This document shows, piece by piece, positions 1 through 7,320 of a DNA stretch of 9,561 nt. A program made the position numbers and the translations under genes. The DNA comes from Candidatus Daviesbacteria bacterium (GTDB lineage Bacteria; Patescibacteria; Microgenomatia; Daviesbacterales; UBA10151), in contig JAUSHE010000012.1 of assembly GCA_030648435.1 (NCBI GenBank), positions 1 to 9,561 of the forward strand, given 5' to 3'. Each line of letters starts with the position of its first letter. Position 1 is the stretch's first letter. The notes under the pieces were generated by a model. The model ran no database searches. It saw nothing but the letters and a program-made list of their open reading frames with translations, and was not told the DNA's origin.

Positions 1-1757
1 GCTTCTTTGGCTATTGGAGCAGCAACGGATGATCCTTCACCTCCACCTTCTATTAAAACTGTTAAAACAATTTTGGGATCATCTGCCGGAGCAAAAGAAG
101 TATACCAGGCATGAGTTTTACCCTTAGGATCACCATACTCTGCAGTTCCTGTTTTGCCCGCCGTAGGAATAGGAAAAGTAAAAAACGGCCAAGCCGTGCC
201 TGCACCTTTGGTGACTAGTTTCATACCTGTTTTTATTTTTTCCACCATGTCTTTTGACAGCAAATTAGAGATTAAAATTTTAGGCTGATCATTTAAAAGT
301 AAATTCGGTTTAAAAAGTATTCCGTCTCCGGCAATAAAAGAGGTAATCCCCAAAACCTGCAAAGGGGTTGCTAAAACAAAACCCTGGCCAATGGCCATAT
401 GCAGGGTATCTCCCGGATACCAGGGCTCTCCATAATTTTTTTGTTTCCATTTATCGGTAGGAACAAGTCCAGTTTGCTCCCCTGGTAAATCAATTCCTAA
501 TTTTGCCCCAAGGCCTAATTTCTTTGACCAATCTGCCAAAGCTTTTTCTCCAATAATTTGCGCTGCTTTATAAAAATAAGTATCATTTGAGCGTTCAATG
601 GCTTTTGAGAGGTTTACAAATCCTTCGGTCTTACCGTATTGGTTAAAATACCAGTTGGAAAATTGATACGGTCCCAAATTCATCACCCCGGTATCCTCGA
701 AGGTTGTTTCCGGGCTAATTTTACCGGAGGCAAGTGCAGCCAGGGCAGAGACAATCTTAAAAGTTGATCCGGGCGGGTAAGTACCACCTATAACTCTATT
801 TAAAATTGGGAAGTCTTTCCGTGAGAAAATTTCATTGATTGCCTCTTCATTTTCGTTTTTCGAAAACATATTCGGATCAAAAGAAGGTAAAGATACTAAA
901 GCCAAAATCTTACCATTGCCGGGATCAACTGCCACCGCACCACCACAACAGCTACCAGACCGGACAAGAGCTTCTTTTATTGTCTGAAAAAGCTTCTCCT
1001 GAAACAGCGCATCAACAGATAAATAAAGATTATTTCCTGCTTTGGGAGGTTCATACCGCAGCACCCGGATTTTGAGTCCTTTTGAATCAACTTCAATGAT
1101 TTCTCCCCCATCTACTCCCCGCAGGGTTTTTTCATATTGCGCTTCCAGTCCCGATTGACCGATCCGGTCGCCTGCCAGATAATTTTTGAACTCTACTTTC
1201 TTTAATTGATCCTCCGAGATCTCTCCCATAAACCCCACTATATGAGCAAACTGTTCACCCAGAGGATAATTTCTCACATTATCAACTTCCAAACTGAGAA
1301 AACGGGGATCATTTTTTACTTCCCACTCCATAGCCTGTTCACGGGAAACCAATCTGATTTTATGTCCCGCCGCGGCGGGATCATTTAAACGGAAAGCCGG
1401 AGAATTGGCTGCTAAAATTTTACCGTTTCTATCATAAATTACCCCCCGCGGAGCATGAATTATTTTTACCTGGATACGGTTACCATCCGCAAGTTCCCTA
1501 TTCTGCTTGCCTTCTACGATCTGTAGATGAAACAGGCGCAAAAAAATTATAAAAAAAAGTACCACTGAAAATCCGGCAAAGATAATAATTCTCCATGGAC
1601 TTCTTTGAATAAAATATTCTCTCAGAGGATGAAAATTAGGAAGTAAAACATCAACCCATTCGGGTGAATTTTTATTCTGGAAATGTCCACTTCTGCTTGT
1701 AACTTTAGCAACTTCCTCAATAAAACCAGGACCTAGGGATTTTTTTCTTTTTTGCAT
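1..1757 (-). CDS. mrdA: Penicillin-binding protein 2 (elongasome transpeptidase), C-terminus cut by window edge
   Basis: This is a class B peptidoglycan DD-transpeptidase that cross-links the side wall during elongation. It is open on the minus strand from ATG at 1757 through the window edge, giving 585 visible residues. A cytoplasmic N-terminus of about 55 residues precedes one membrane anchor at about 57-75. The dimerisation domain follows, then the transpeptidase domain. All three active-site motifs are present: STFK with nucleophile S331 and K334, SND at 390-392, and KTG at 535-537. The SxD form of the second motif, followed by TYFY, is typical of PBP2 rather than PBP3, and the mreCD neighbours agree. 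The start lies 1 nt after the mreD stop, so translation is probably coupled; no Shine-Dalgarno site is visible. Residues 127-131 (PAAAG) are encoded by a GC-rich palindrome. Only the extreme C-terminus is missing. Confidence 0.95.
   Translation of the reverse strand, partial: MQKRKKSLGPGFIEEVAKVTSRSGHFQNKNSPEWVDVLLPNFHPLREYFIQRSPWRIIIFAGFSVVLFFIIFLRLFHLQIVEGKQNRELADGNRIQVKIIHAPRGVIYDRNGKILAANSPAFRLNDPAAAGHKIRLVSREQAMEWEVKNDPRFLSLEVDNVRNYPLGEQFAHIVGFMGEISEDQLKKVEFKNYLAGDRIGQSGLEAQYEKTLRGVDGGEIIEVDSKGLKIRVLRYEPPKAGNNLYLSVDALFQEKLFQTIKEALVRSGSCCGGAVAVDPGNGKILALVSLPSFDPNMFSKNENEEAINEIFSRKDFPILNRVIGGTYPPGSTFKIVSALAALASGKISPETTFEDTGVMNLGPYQFSNWYFNQYGKTEGFVNLSKAIERSNDTYFYKAAQIIGEKALADWSKKLGLGAKLGIDLPGEQTGLVPTDKWKQKNYGEPWYPGDTLHMAIGQGFVLATPLQVLGITSFIAGDGILFKPNLLLNDQPKILISNLLSKDMVEKIKTGMKLVTKGAGTAWPFFTFPIPTAGKTGTAEYGDPKGKTHAWYTSFAPADDPKIVLTVLIEGGGEGSSVAAPIAKE
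1365..1380. repeat. Perfect 16-bp GC-only-core palindrome inside mrdA
   Basis: The sequence TCCCGCCGCGGCGGGA is its own reverse complement. It encodes PAAAG (about residues 127-131) of PBP2, between the anchor and the dimerisation domain. It is strikingly GC-rich for this AT-rich window. It could be a small palindromic repeat that settled in a tolerant loop, or simply an Ala-rich stretch; a genome-wide count would decide. Confidence 0.6.
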
Positions 1758-1758
1758 T

Positions 1759-2181
1759 TTAGAACTTTAGTCTAATCTCTTTTTGAACAATAAATCTTTC
1801 TTCCCACAGTCTAATTGCATAAAAAATTGGCAGAGATAAAAAAGAACTGATCAGGATTTTAGATAAGTCCCAAGAGGCAAGTTGATCTAAAGACAGAAGC
1901 ATAAAACTGATAGGTACAATCAAAAGCGGATTGGCAGCCAGTCTTAACTTGGACAAAGCCTGCACAATTGTTACTGCCAAAAGATAGATAAAACTGCCTA
2001 TTCCTAAATTGATTAAATTTAGATTGGCAATAAAAATTCCGAACACAAAAGCCAAGTATAAATTGGCCCGGTCTGCCCTAAGATATGCCCTACAGATTAA
2101 AATTATCAAACCTAAATTAACAGGCAAAACCGTAGTCTGTAAAAATGAGGCAATAATCAAAATAATTATTAGTGTTTTCAT
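1759..2181 (-). CDS. mreD: Rod shape-determining protein MreD-like membrane protein
   Basis: This 140-residue, very hydrophobic protein lies between mreC and mrdA, which is the canonical position of mreD. MreD is an integral membrane component of the elongasome that links MreC to the peptidoglycan synthases. The sequence shows about four to five membrane segments: residues about 2-30, 40-60 (with the FGIFIANLNLINLGIG stretch), 62-75 and about 84-98, plus an amphipathic end. The C-terminus is basic and charged (RLWEERF...KEIRLKF). It is a little shorter than the usual 160 or so residues. The ATG lies 3 nt after the mreC stop and the stop lies 1 nt before the mrdA start, so the three genes form a tight operon. 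MreD sequences diverge strongly, so the call rests on hydropathy and position more than on motifs. Confidence 0.85.
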   Translation of the reverse strand: MKTLIIILIIASFLQTTVLPVNLGLIILICRAYLRADRANLYLAFVFGIFIANLNLINLGIGSFIYLLAVTIVQALSKLRLAANPLLIVPISFMLLSLDQLASWDLSKILISSFLSLPIFYAIRLWEERFIVQKEIRLKF

Positions 2182-2184
2182 TTA

Positions 2185-2973
2185 TCAATCAGTAATCACA
2201 AAAACTAAATCCAAATCACCAATATTAAATACAGGAATTACTTTGGCTTGCTTAAAAACTTCATTCTCCCGCTCTAAAACTTGCGTCACGCTGCCCAATA
2301 TCAATCCTCTGGGTAAAAATTCCTCCAGTCCTTCCGAATAAACCAAATCTCCGACGCTCACTTTTTCTTCGTGAAGTATTTTATCTAATATCATTTCAGT
2401 GCCGAACTGCCCGCCCAAAATCCCTTTTGCTTTTCCTTCCTGATTATGGGAAAAAGCAGATACCTTTGAATCAGGATCAGTTAATAGTTCAATGTTCGCG
2501 CTCTCGTTAGTCACAACTTTAACTTTACCCAAGTAATTGTCTTCAAAAACTGCTGCCTGACCAACCTTAATACCGGACGATGAGCCTTTATCAATTTTTA
2601 AATATCTACTAAGTCCGATTGGTCTTGCCGGCAGCAAATTATAAGTTTTAGGATCAAGATGTTTCTCCTGAGACAGTAGACTTTCTGCTTCTGCCAGTTT
2701 TTTTCGTAACTGAGCGTTTTCCGAAAACAGTTTTGCCGTCTGTTCTTTTAGCGCTTTATTCTCCTGCGCCGCAAAACGAGCCGCAAAGATAAAATGAAAT
2801 TGTCTCCCGATTTTTTGATGGGTATTATAGATCCCAAAAGAAACGGGATTGGTAATATAAAAAATCATTTTCTTAGGAAAATTAAGGAGATTTGCAATAT
2901 CCAGAAGGAATATTACCAAACTTAAGAAACTGAAAAAAAGAACTAATTTCGGATTGGGTATAGCCTTGCTCAT
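2185..2973 (-). CDS. mreC: Rod shape-determining protein MreC
   Basis: MreC is the bitopic scaffold of the elongasome; its extracytoplasmic domain contacts PBP2. The protein has 262 residues from ATG at 2973. It shows a short basic N-terminus, one membrane anchor (about 10-30), a coiled-coil (about 65-103, rich in Q, E, K, A and L) and a C-terminal double beta-barrel domain (about 110-260). That domain contains the family-typical pattern in which a G-x-x-V-G-x-x-x-V-x-x-x-x-x-L-G-K segment is followed by the run V-x-L-L-T-D-P-D-S-K-V. An in-frame ATG at 3012 would add 13 residues. I rejected it because it would place the promoter inside the gene and gives an unnatural N-terminus. A promoter ends just upstream of 2973, leaving a leader of about 4 nt. 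It is first in mreC-mreD-mrdA; no mreB is adjacent because pyrF diverges here. Confidence 0.93.
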   Translation of the reverse strand: MSKAIPNPKLVLFFSFLSLVIFLLDIANLLNFPKKMIFYITNPVSFGIYNTHQKIGRQFHFIFAARFAAQENKALKEQTAKLFSENAQLRKKLAEAESLLSQEKHLDPKTYNLLPARPIGLSRYLKIDKGSSSGIKVGQAAVFEDNYLGKVKVVTNESANIELLTDPDSKVSAFSHNQEGKAKGILGGQFGTEMILDKILHEEKVSVGDLVYSEGLEEFLPRGLILGSVTQVLERENEVFKQAKVIPVFNIGDLDLVFVITD

Positions 2974-2983
2974 TGCTTGGATC

Positions 2984-3012
2984 AATATACCACAGCTTGC
3001 CAGTACCCACAA
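2984..3012 (-). promoter_or_regulatory. Promoter of mreC-mreD-mrdA
   Basis: On the minus strand TTGTGG (3012-3007) is followed after 17 bp by TATATT (2989-2984). The -10 is also extended (TGGTATATT). The predicted start near 2977 leaves only about 4 nt before the mreC ATG at 2973. The site is interleaved with the divergent pyrF promoter. Confidence 0.65.
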
Positions 3013-3025
3013 ACCTCTATATAAT
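2997..3025 (+). promoter_or_regulatory. Promoter of pyrF-pyrE, leaderless geometry
   Basis: TTGCCA (2997-3002) is followed by a 17-bp spacer and a perfect TATAAT (3020-3025). Seven nucleotides downstream lies the second of two adjacent ATG codons (3033), so transcription should begin at the start codon. It overlaps the divergent mreC promoter by 16 bp. Confidence 0.75.
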
Positions 3026-3032
3026 TACCATG

Positions 3033-3770
3033 ATGTCAACCTTCTTAGATAAACTGAAAGCTAAATGGGAAGAAAATAAGTTTATCTGTATTGGCTTAGA
3101 TAATGGTGAATTTGAATTTGATAAAAGTATTATCGATCAAACTCATGATTTGGTTTGCGCTTATAAACCCAATGCTGCCTTTTATAAAGAAGCGGAGTTG
3201 CAAAAAACCGTTGATTATATTAAATCAAATCACCCTGATATTCCAATTATTTTAGATGCTAAAAGAGGAGACATTGGAAATACCAATGAAGCATATGTTA
3301 AAGCCATTTTTGATGATTTGGGGGCGGACGCGGTCACGGTTCACCCATATTTGGGCAAGGAATCTTTAGGGCCATTTTTAAAAAGAGCTGATAAAGGAAT
3401 TTTTGTACTGGTTAAAACTTCCAACCCGGGAGCAGGAGAATTTCAGGATTTAGAAGTAGGCGACAGATTACTTTATCAGGTAGTTGCTGAACATGTTAAA
3501 AACTGGGGCAGTAATTTAGGAGTAGTTGTCGGAGCCACATATCCTGAAGAACTAAAAAAAGTCAGGGAAATTGTCGGAGATATGCCGATTTTAGTGCCGG
3601 GAATTGGAGCCCAGGGGGGAAACTTGAAAGCTGTAATTAAAAACGGCCTAAACAGCCAAAAACAAGGCTTGATAATTTCTTCTTCCAGAGGCATTATTTT
3701 TGCAGAAAATCCACGAGAAGCTACACAAAATTTACATTTACAGATTCAGGAGGTTTTGAAAAATGTCTAA
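3033..3770 (+). CDS. pyrF: Orotidine 5'-phosphate decarboxylase
   Basis: The enzyme decarboxylates OMP to UMP, the last step of de novo pyrimidine synthesis, in the cytosol. The protein has 245 residues from ATG 3033 (or 246 from ATG 3030) and forms a TIM barrel. The catalytic D-x-K-x-x-D signature is intact as DAKRGDIGNT (75-84; D75, K77, D80). Other supports are LDNG (22-25), YKPNAAFY (44-51), PGIGAQGG (189-196) and the phosphate-binding SSSRGI (216-221). The KRGDIGNT form is that of the second PyrF subfamily. The promoter -10 lies 4-7 nt upstream, so a longer TTG start at 2973 is implausible and the mRNA is probably leaderless; 3033 fits the predicted transcription start slightly better than 3030. 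The 3' end overlaps pyrE by 8 nt. Confidence 0.95.
   Translation: MSTFLDKLKAKWEENKFICIGLDNGEFEFDKSIIDQTHDLVCAYKPNAAFYKEAELQKTVDYIKSNHPDIPIILDAKRGDIGNTNEAYVKAIFDDLGADAVTVHPYLGKESLGPFLKRADKGIFVLVKTSNPGAGEFQDLEVGDRLLYQVVAEHVKNWGSNLGVVVGATYPEELKKVREIVGDMPILVPGIGAQGGNLKAVIKNGLNSQKQGLIISSSRGIIFAENPREATQNLHLQIQEVLKNV
3748..3753 (+). promoter_or_regulatory. Consensus Shine-Dalgarno site for pyrE
   Basis: AGGAGG lies inside the end of pyrF, 9 nt before the pyrE ATG at 3763. It is the only full-strength Shine-Dalgarno sequence I noticed in the window. It fixes the pyrE start and explains efficient internal initiation despite the 8-nt gene overlap. Confidence 0.85.
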
Positions 3771-4485
3771 CTTATCAAAATCCCAGGAAGAACTGGCAGA
3801 CCTGCTTTTAAATACCAAAATCGAAGCCAAAGTTATAAGAAGGAAACAAAAAGAAGACGGATCATATTACCTTGAAGAATCACAAAGGCCAACCAGTCCG
3901 ATTGATTTTGCCAAAGATCCGGGAGAATTTGCCTTAAAAGTTCACGAAGTCAACATAGAAGCCCCTCTTTCGCCGATTTATGTAAATTTGCGGAATTTAC
4001 CGGATAATGTTTTAACTAAAATTGCCCGGGTTTTATCGGAAATACCTTTGGAAACCACCCAGGAATTTTGTACAGGAGTACCGCAAGCGGCGCTTATTAT
4101 TGCTAAAAAGTTTGCCGAAGTTTCCGGAATACCTTTCATGGATGTTTTTGACAAAATAGGCCAAAATACCCACAGAAAAATTGTTATCAAGGAAGGGATT
4201 CATCCTAAGCCCGATACAAAACTTTTGGTAATTGATGATGTAGTAGCCCATGGCAAATCCAAACTGGAAGCACTGGAGACAGCCAAAACAGTGGGGTTTT
4301 ATGTCAACATGTTGGTTTTAATTGATAGGGAGCAAGGAGGGGTACAGCAGGTGGAGGCAGAGGGTTGCAGGGTTTATGCGGCAATGAAGCTGACTGATAT
4401 CCTGGATTATTATATGGATAAGCAGATGATTACCAGAGAACAATACAAAAAGACAATTGAATATCTTGCTAAAGCAAAGTTTTAA
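3763..4485 (+). CDS. pyrE: Orotate phosphoribosyltransferase (PyrE-like)
   Basis: This type I phosphoribosyltransferase probably joins orotate to PRPP to give OMP, which the neighbouring PyrF decarboxylates. It has 240 residues. The PRPP-binding loop is LLVIDDVVAHGKSKLEA (154-170) with the acidic pair D158-D159. SPIYVNLR (70-77) matches the SPxYxDxR region of orotate transferases, and TGVPQAALIIA (104-114) is the substrate/PRPP loop. The usual RKExKxHG flexible loop is not obvious; HRKIVIKEG (137-145) sits in its place. The loop also reads AHGKS rather than the common TTGGS. Another PRTase specificity cannot be fully excluded, but the 8-nt overlap with pyrF and the strong Shine-Dalgarno site support pyrE. 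Its stop codon overlaps the stop of the convergent HAD gene. Confidence 0.85.
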   Translation: MSNLSKSQEELADLLLNTKIEAKVIRRKQKEDGSYYLEESQRPTSPIDFAKDPGEFALKVHEVNIEAPLSPIYVNLRNLPDNVLTKIARVLSEIPLETTQEFCTGVPQAALIIAKKFAEVSGIPFMDVFDKIGQNTHRKIVIKEGIHPKPDTKLLVIDDVVAHGKSKLEALETAKTVGFYVNMLVLIDREQGGVQQVEAEGCRVYAAMKLTDILDYYMDKQMITREQYKKTIEYLAKAKF

Positions 4486-4928
4486 AACGGAAGACTACTC
4501 AGTAACATCTTACATTCAACAAGATCGGAAACCATATAGTTTGGTTCTTGGTACCCGTTTTCGGGCTTCTCAATCGTAAATTTGCCTTGCTTAACCCAGA
4601 TAGTAGTTGCGCCCAGTTTTTTGCCAATTTCTAGCTCTGATCTAACTCTATCTCCAATTACTAAAGTGTTCTTAGGAACTTTATTGATGAATTTTTTGAA
4701 TACTTGAGGATCTTTTTCACCTTCAGTAAACACTATTTCCTTAAAATATTTTTTCACCCCCAAGAGCTCCACTTCCTGTTGCATATCCGCCCTCCCCTTA
4801 CCAATTAAAACTATGGGGATATTTTTGCTTTTTATCAAATCCAAAATCTCCACCGCCCCGTTAATTAAAACTTTCCGGTCCGGATCATATAATGTTCTTT
4901 TCCAATCAAAAATTACTGTATCAAACAT
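4482..4928 (-). CDS. HAD-superfamily-like protein with altered catalytic motifs
   Basis: This 148-residue small HAD Rossmann-fold protein probably has no large cap. Motif I reads IFDWKRTLYDP (6-16): the nucleophile D8 is present, but the second Asp of the usual DxD is K10. Motif II, normally ending in Ser/Thr, reads VLIGKG (40-45) with G43 in that position. Motif III Lys is probably K72. Motif IV is intact as GDRVRSE (92-98; D93, E98). With two of the usual catalytic positions changed it may be a phosphatase with unusual chemistry, or a binding or regulatory protein. It begins 2 nt after the 752-residue gene with no Shine-Dalgarno site, so it is probably translated by coupling and works with that protein. 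Its stop overlaps the pyrE stop by 4 nt (4482-4485), so no terminator fits between the convergent genes. Confidence 0.8.
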   Translation of the reverse strand: MFDTVIFDWKRTLYDPDRKVLINGAVEILDLIKSKNIPIVLIGKGRADMQQEVELLGVKKYFKEIVFTEGEKDPQVFKKFINKVPKNTLVIGDRVRSELEIGKKLGATTIWVKQGKFTIEKPENGYQEPNYMVSDLVECKMLLSSLPF

Positions 4929-4930
4929 AG

Positions 4931-7189
4931 TTAGGCAACTGCCGTATTGATGCTTCCGGTAGATGCATGAATATAATTTGTCTTTTCACAACCAGTAGCT
5001 TTAATCGCTACCAATTGTCCATAATTATTTTCTACCATTGAAAAATAAGGAGTAATCCTGATCCTCGCAGCCATCTCAGTTAACATAGCACCATCTCCTT
5101 CATCAATCATCCTGCGTTCCTCTGGTTTCCTGAATTCCTGGATTACATATAAAGAGGAATTGTCTTCTGTCGCGTTACGCAGGAGTTCTTGCGCCTTGAC
5201 GGCAGATTTCTCCTGAAGAAAACTTACTCCTTCTGCCCAAGAACTACCGCTTCCGAAACCTGATTTTTTCAGGACAAAATTACGCTTTGATTTAGAAAGC
5301 GAAGCCAATCCCTCAATTGACTCAACTCCATCCGGTAAACCAAGCAGGAAAAACCGCTCTTGTCCCACAATCCAGGTCGGAGGTATCACTTTTCTCAAAT
5401 GCTCAACTGAGGAAACCCCTAATTGCGCTACAAAAAATGCTTCCCACCTTTTGTCCCAAATTAGGGCTAGTAGCGCCTTCTCTTCCATGTGAGGTGTAAA
5501 TGATGGTATAACTTCTGGGGTTTGCCTACCGGCACAGAGTTGCACGATATTATCAACAGCCGGATCATCTAAACACTCGTGCTGGTAAAACGCTCTGTAT
5601 AGAGCTGGAGAAGTTGTATCCAAAATAGAGCCAGCTTGCTCAATGTTCCATTTCCTGTCATTGCCGGAAAGTACTTTATCTGCCAAAAACTGTAATTGTC
5701 CGGCATAAGAAGCAGTATGTTGGCTATAAACTATGTTCCCTTTCGCAGGAGTATGTTCTCTCAGAAATTTTGTTAACATATCGTCCGGTATTAAAGTTTC
5801 AAAACCGGCAAACCTGTATGCCCTATTTAATAATTCTGCCAAAGCCAATCCGAAGGGAGACGTCTCAATCTCACAAACAGAGAACCCTCCTTGAGTAATA
5901 ATTACATCTGGCCTAACAAAAAGGTAATGCGCCAATCTTTCTGTCTTAAGTAAATCAGGTTTTCCTCTATCAAGCAATTCCTTTAAATCACCGTCTGTCC
6001 TATACAACTCATCTGCCGCATCTACAAATTCCACAATATCCCTCCCTATCCTTAATAATTCTTGAGTCTCTTGAAGCGATAGATTCAGAGGAAAAGGAGA
6101 TACTCGGAAAGGGATCTTCTGTCCTGTCTGATATTCTTCTCTTCGTATCTTATACCACTCATAACCATCTCCAAAAACCTCTAATATCTTCCTCATGCTT
6201 CTTTCTGTTCTAGGTTGACGGCTCGACCTTTCAGATAAAACGCCTTTTTCCAAAACAAAAAGATCGTTCTTATTTTGCGTAATAAACATTGTCAGCTCGG
6301 GAAAACGTACGGCAGAATCTTCCAGTTTACCAACCTCCCTTAGAACCTCTGCGATCTGTTGACTGTGAGTCAACACTATCGCTAATTTGTTACCATTTTT
6401 TCTGTAAGCATATTCAACTAAAACTCCCATTGTATTGATAATTGCTTCTGACTGACTCATGCCGCTTTTTGGCCTTTTGCATAATTTATCCACCATCTGA
6501 GGATTCCATGGCATCATACCTGAAGGCAAATCAGCCAATAGGTCTTCTTCGGTCACAGGAGGTTGATCGATTTCATCTTTATAGGTAATACAGTTTAACC
6601 CTTCTAGGGTAGGTACGGCAGAACTAGAAATGACTGTAGAAATTATATACGCTGCTTCTTTCGCCCTTAAGTTTTCAGAAGAAAAAATCCGAGTCCTTTT
6701 ACCTGTCAAAGCTTGGACATATCGCAAAGCTAAAGCTGTAACAAATACATCAACCAAGCCTTTATTTGTCAGTAAATCCTGCTTGTTAAATGGATCCTTC
6801 ATCATCCGTATCTTCTGTAGAGCAGGGTTTGTTAAAGAAGATATCCACTCGGGAGGACTTTGTTCACCGTGCCGCATAAAAATAACCCTGTTTCCTGTAC
6901 CTGAAATGATATCGGTAAGTTGCACCACCTTCTCTTCACTGATAGGACTAAAGCCGCTCCTGTCGTTTCCAACTCCAATTGCTTTACTAAGCATACTTGA
7001 AAGTTCTTGTGCCAAGGAAACAACTTGCCCTGGTTGCATTGCGCCTATTTCACTAAGTTGTTGGGCATGATTCAAACTAAACTCTGTCCAGCCCTTAAAG
7101 ACCCTAGGTAAGCGGGGATCATATAGATCGGCTATAGGAGGCAAATCAATAATAGAACCTGATACATGTACATCCTGTTCTTTGCCCAT
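4931..7189 (-). CDS. Histidine phosphatase domain fused to circularly permuted ATP-grasp-like domain, unknown function
   Basis: This 752-residue protein has no membrane segments or signal peptide and is probably cytosolic. Residues about 100-320 read as a histidine-phosphatase (phosphoglycerate-mutase-like) domain: VIFMRHGEQ (102-110) with phospho-acceptor H107, a second arginine in SSENLRAKEAA (R175), and the second histidine in IVLTHSQQIAEVL (H275). A helical linker leads to residues about 335-752, which resemble glutathionylspermidine-synthase-type circularly permuted ATP-grasp proteins. Supports are EEKALLALIWDKR (569-581), the Lys/Gly-rich nucleotide loop FVLKKSGFGSGSSW (638-651), YVIQEF (681-686), ARIRITPYF (708-716) and a terminal block NYIHASTGSINTAV (738-751). 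The ligase assignment is less certain than the phosphatase one. No substrate can be named. The gene has its own strong promoter with a leader of about 8 nt and is followed by the HAD-like gene after 2 nt. Confidence 0.8.
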   Translation of the reverse strand: MGKEQDVHVSGSIIDLPPIADLYDPRLPRVFKGWTEFSLNHAQQLSEIGAMQPGQVVSLAQELSSMLSKAIGVGNDRSGFSPISEEKVVQLTDIISGTGNRVIFMRHGEQSPPEWISSLTNPALQKIRMMKDPFNKQDLLTNKGLVDVFVTALALRYVQALTGKRTRIFSSENLRAKEAAYIISTVISSSAVPTLEGLNCITYKDEIDQPPVTEEDLLADLPSGMMPWNPQMVDKLCKRPKSGMSQSEAIINTMGVLVEYAYRKNGNKLAIVLTHSQQIAEVLREVGKLEDSAVRFPELTMFITQNKNDLFVLEKGVLSERSSRQPRTERSMRKILEVFGDGYEWYKIRREEYQTGQKIPFRVSPFPLNLSLQETQELLRIGRDIVEFVDAADELYRTDGDLKELLDRGKPDLLKTERLAHYLFVRPDVIITQGGFSVCEIETSPFGLALAELLNRAYRFAGFETLIPDDMLTKFLREHTPAKGNIVYSQHTASYAGQLQFLADKVLSGNDRKWNIEQAGSILDTTSPALYRAFYQHECLDDPAVDNIVQLCAGRQTPEVIPSFTPHMEEKALLALIWDKRWEAFFVAQLGVSSVEHLRKVIPPTWIVGQERFFLLGLPDGVESIEGLASLSKSKRNFVLKKSGFGSGSSWAEGVSFLQEKSAVKAQELLRNATEDNSSLYVIQEFRKPEERRMIDEGDGAMLTEMAARIRITPYFSMVENNYGQLVAIKATGCEKTNYIHASTGSINTAVA

Positions 7190-7203
7190 TGTAGGAAAAA
7201 AAT

Positions 7204-7232
7204 AATATATGCCTAATTAAAACAGCTGTCAA
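7204..7232 (-). promoter_or_regulatory. Promoter of the histidine phosphatase/ATP-grasp gene
   Basis: On the minus strand a consensus TTGACA (7232-7227) is followed by a 17-bp spacer and TATATT (7209-7204). The predicted start near 7197 gives a leader of about 8 nt to the ATG at 7189, with no Shine-Dalgarno sequence. The upstream part (CTATTGACA, later ATTAGG) resembles the vapB promoter and belongs to the direct repeat that flanks the toxin-antitoxin module. Confidence 0.8.
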
Positions 7233-7253
7233 TAGGTCAAAAAAATGAATAGA

Positions 7254-7316
7254 TTAAACCCTTTTCTTAATCCCTTTCGCTAAATAAGGATCCCACATGG
7301 CTCCGGTGGCACTCAT
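7254..7316 (-). pseudogene. Remnant of a second pyrD 3' end
   Basis: The minus strand encodes MSATGAMWDPYLAKGIKKRV and then a stop. This matches the C-terminal region of the intact PyrD (MSATGAMWNPYLAQEI, from residue 338). Over the first 39 bases there are five or six mismatches, most of them synonymous (AGC/AGT, CCA/CCT, TTG/TTA), and 18 bases are identical. An in-frame TAG lies just upstream, so it is not an expressed long ORF. The synonymous pattern means it diverged while still part of a working gene, then lost its body. It marks one edge of the phd-PIN module; the other edge is the true pyrD end. Confidence 0.8.
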
Positions 7317-7320
7317 TATA

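Noticed and set aside
2009..2341. 110-residue open frame on the plus strand across mreD/mreC
   Set aside because: It is antisense to two well-supported operon genes and rich in Lys/Ile/Ser as expected of a shadow frame.
2974..3012. Longer mreC start at ATG 3012
   Set aside because: The extra residues are encoded by promoter sequence, and the natural MreC N-terminus begins at ATG 2973 just before the membrane anchor.
2973..3029. Longer pyrF start at TTG 2973
   Set aside because: It would put the TTGCCA-17-TATAAT promoter inside the coding region and add 20 residues with no PyrF similarity.
4470..4500. Bidirectional terminator between pyrE and the HAD gene
   Set aside because: The stop codons overlap and no stem-loop with a T-tract is visible there.
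6630..7070. 146-residue open frame on the plus strand
   Set aside because: It is antisense to the conserved histidine phosphatase domain, with no recognisable motif or promoter; a shadow frame.
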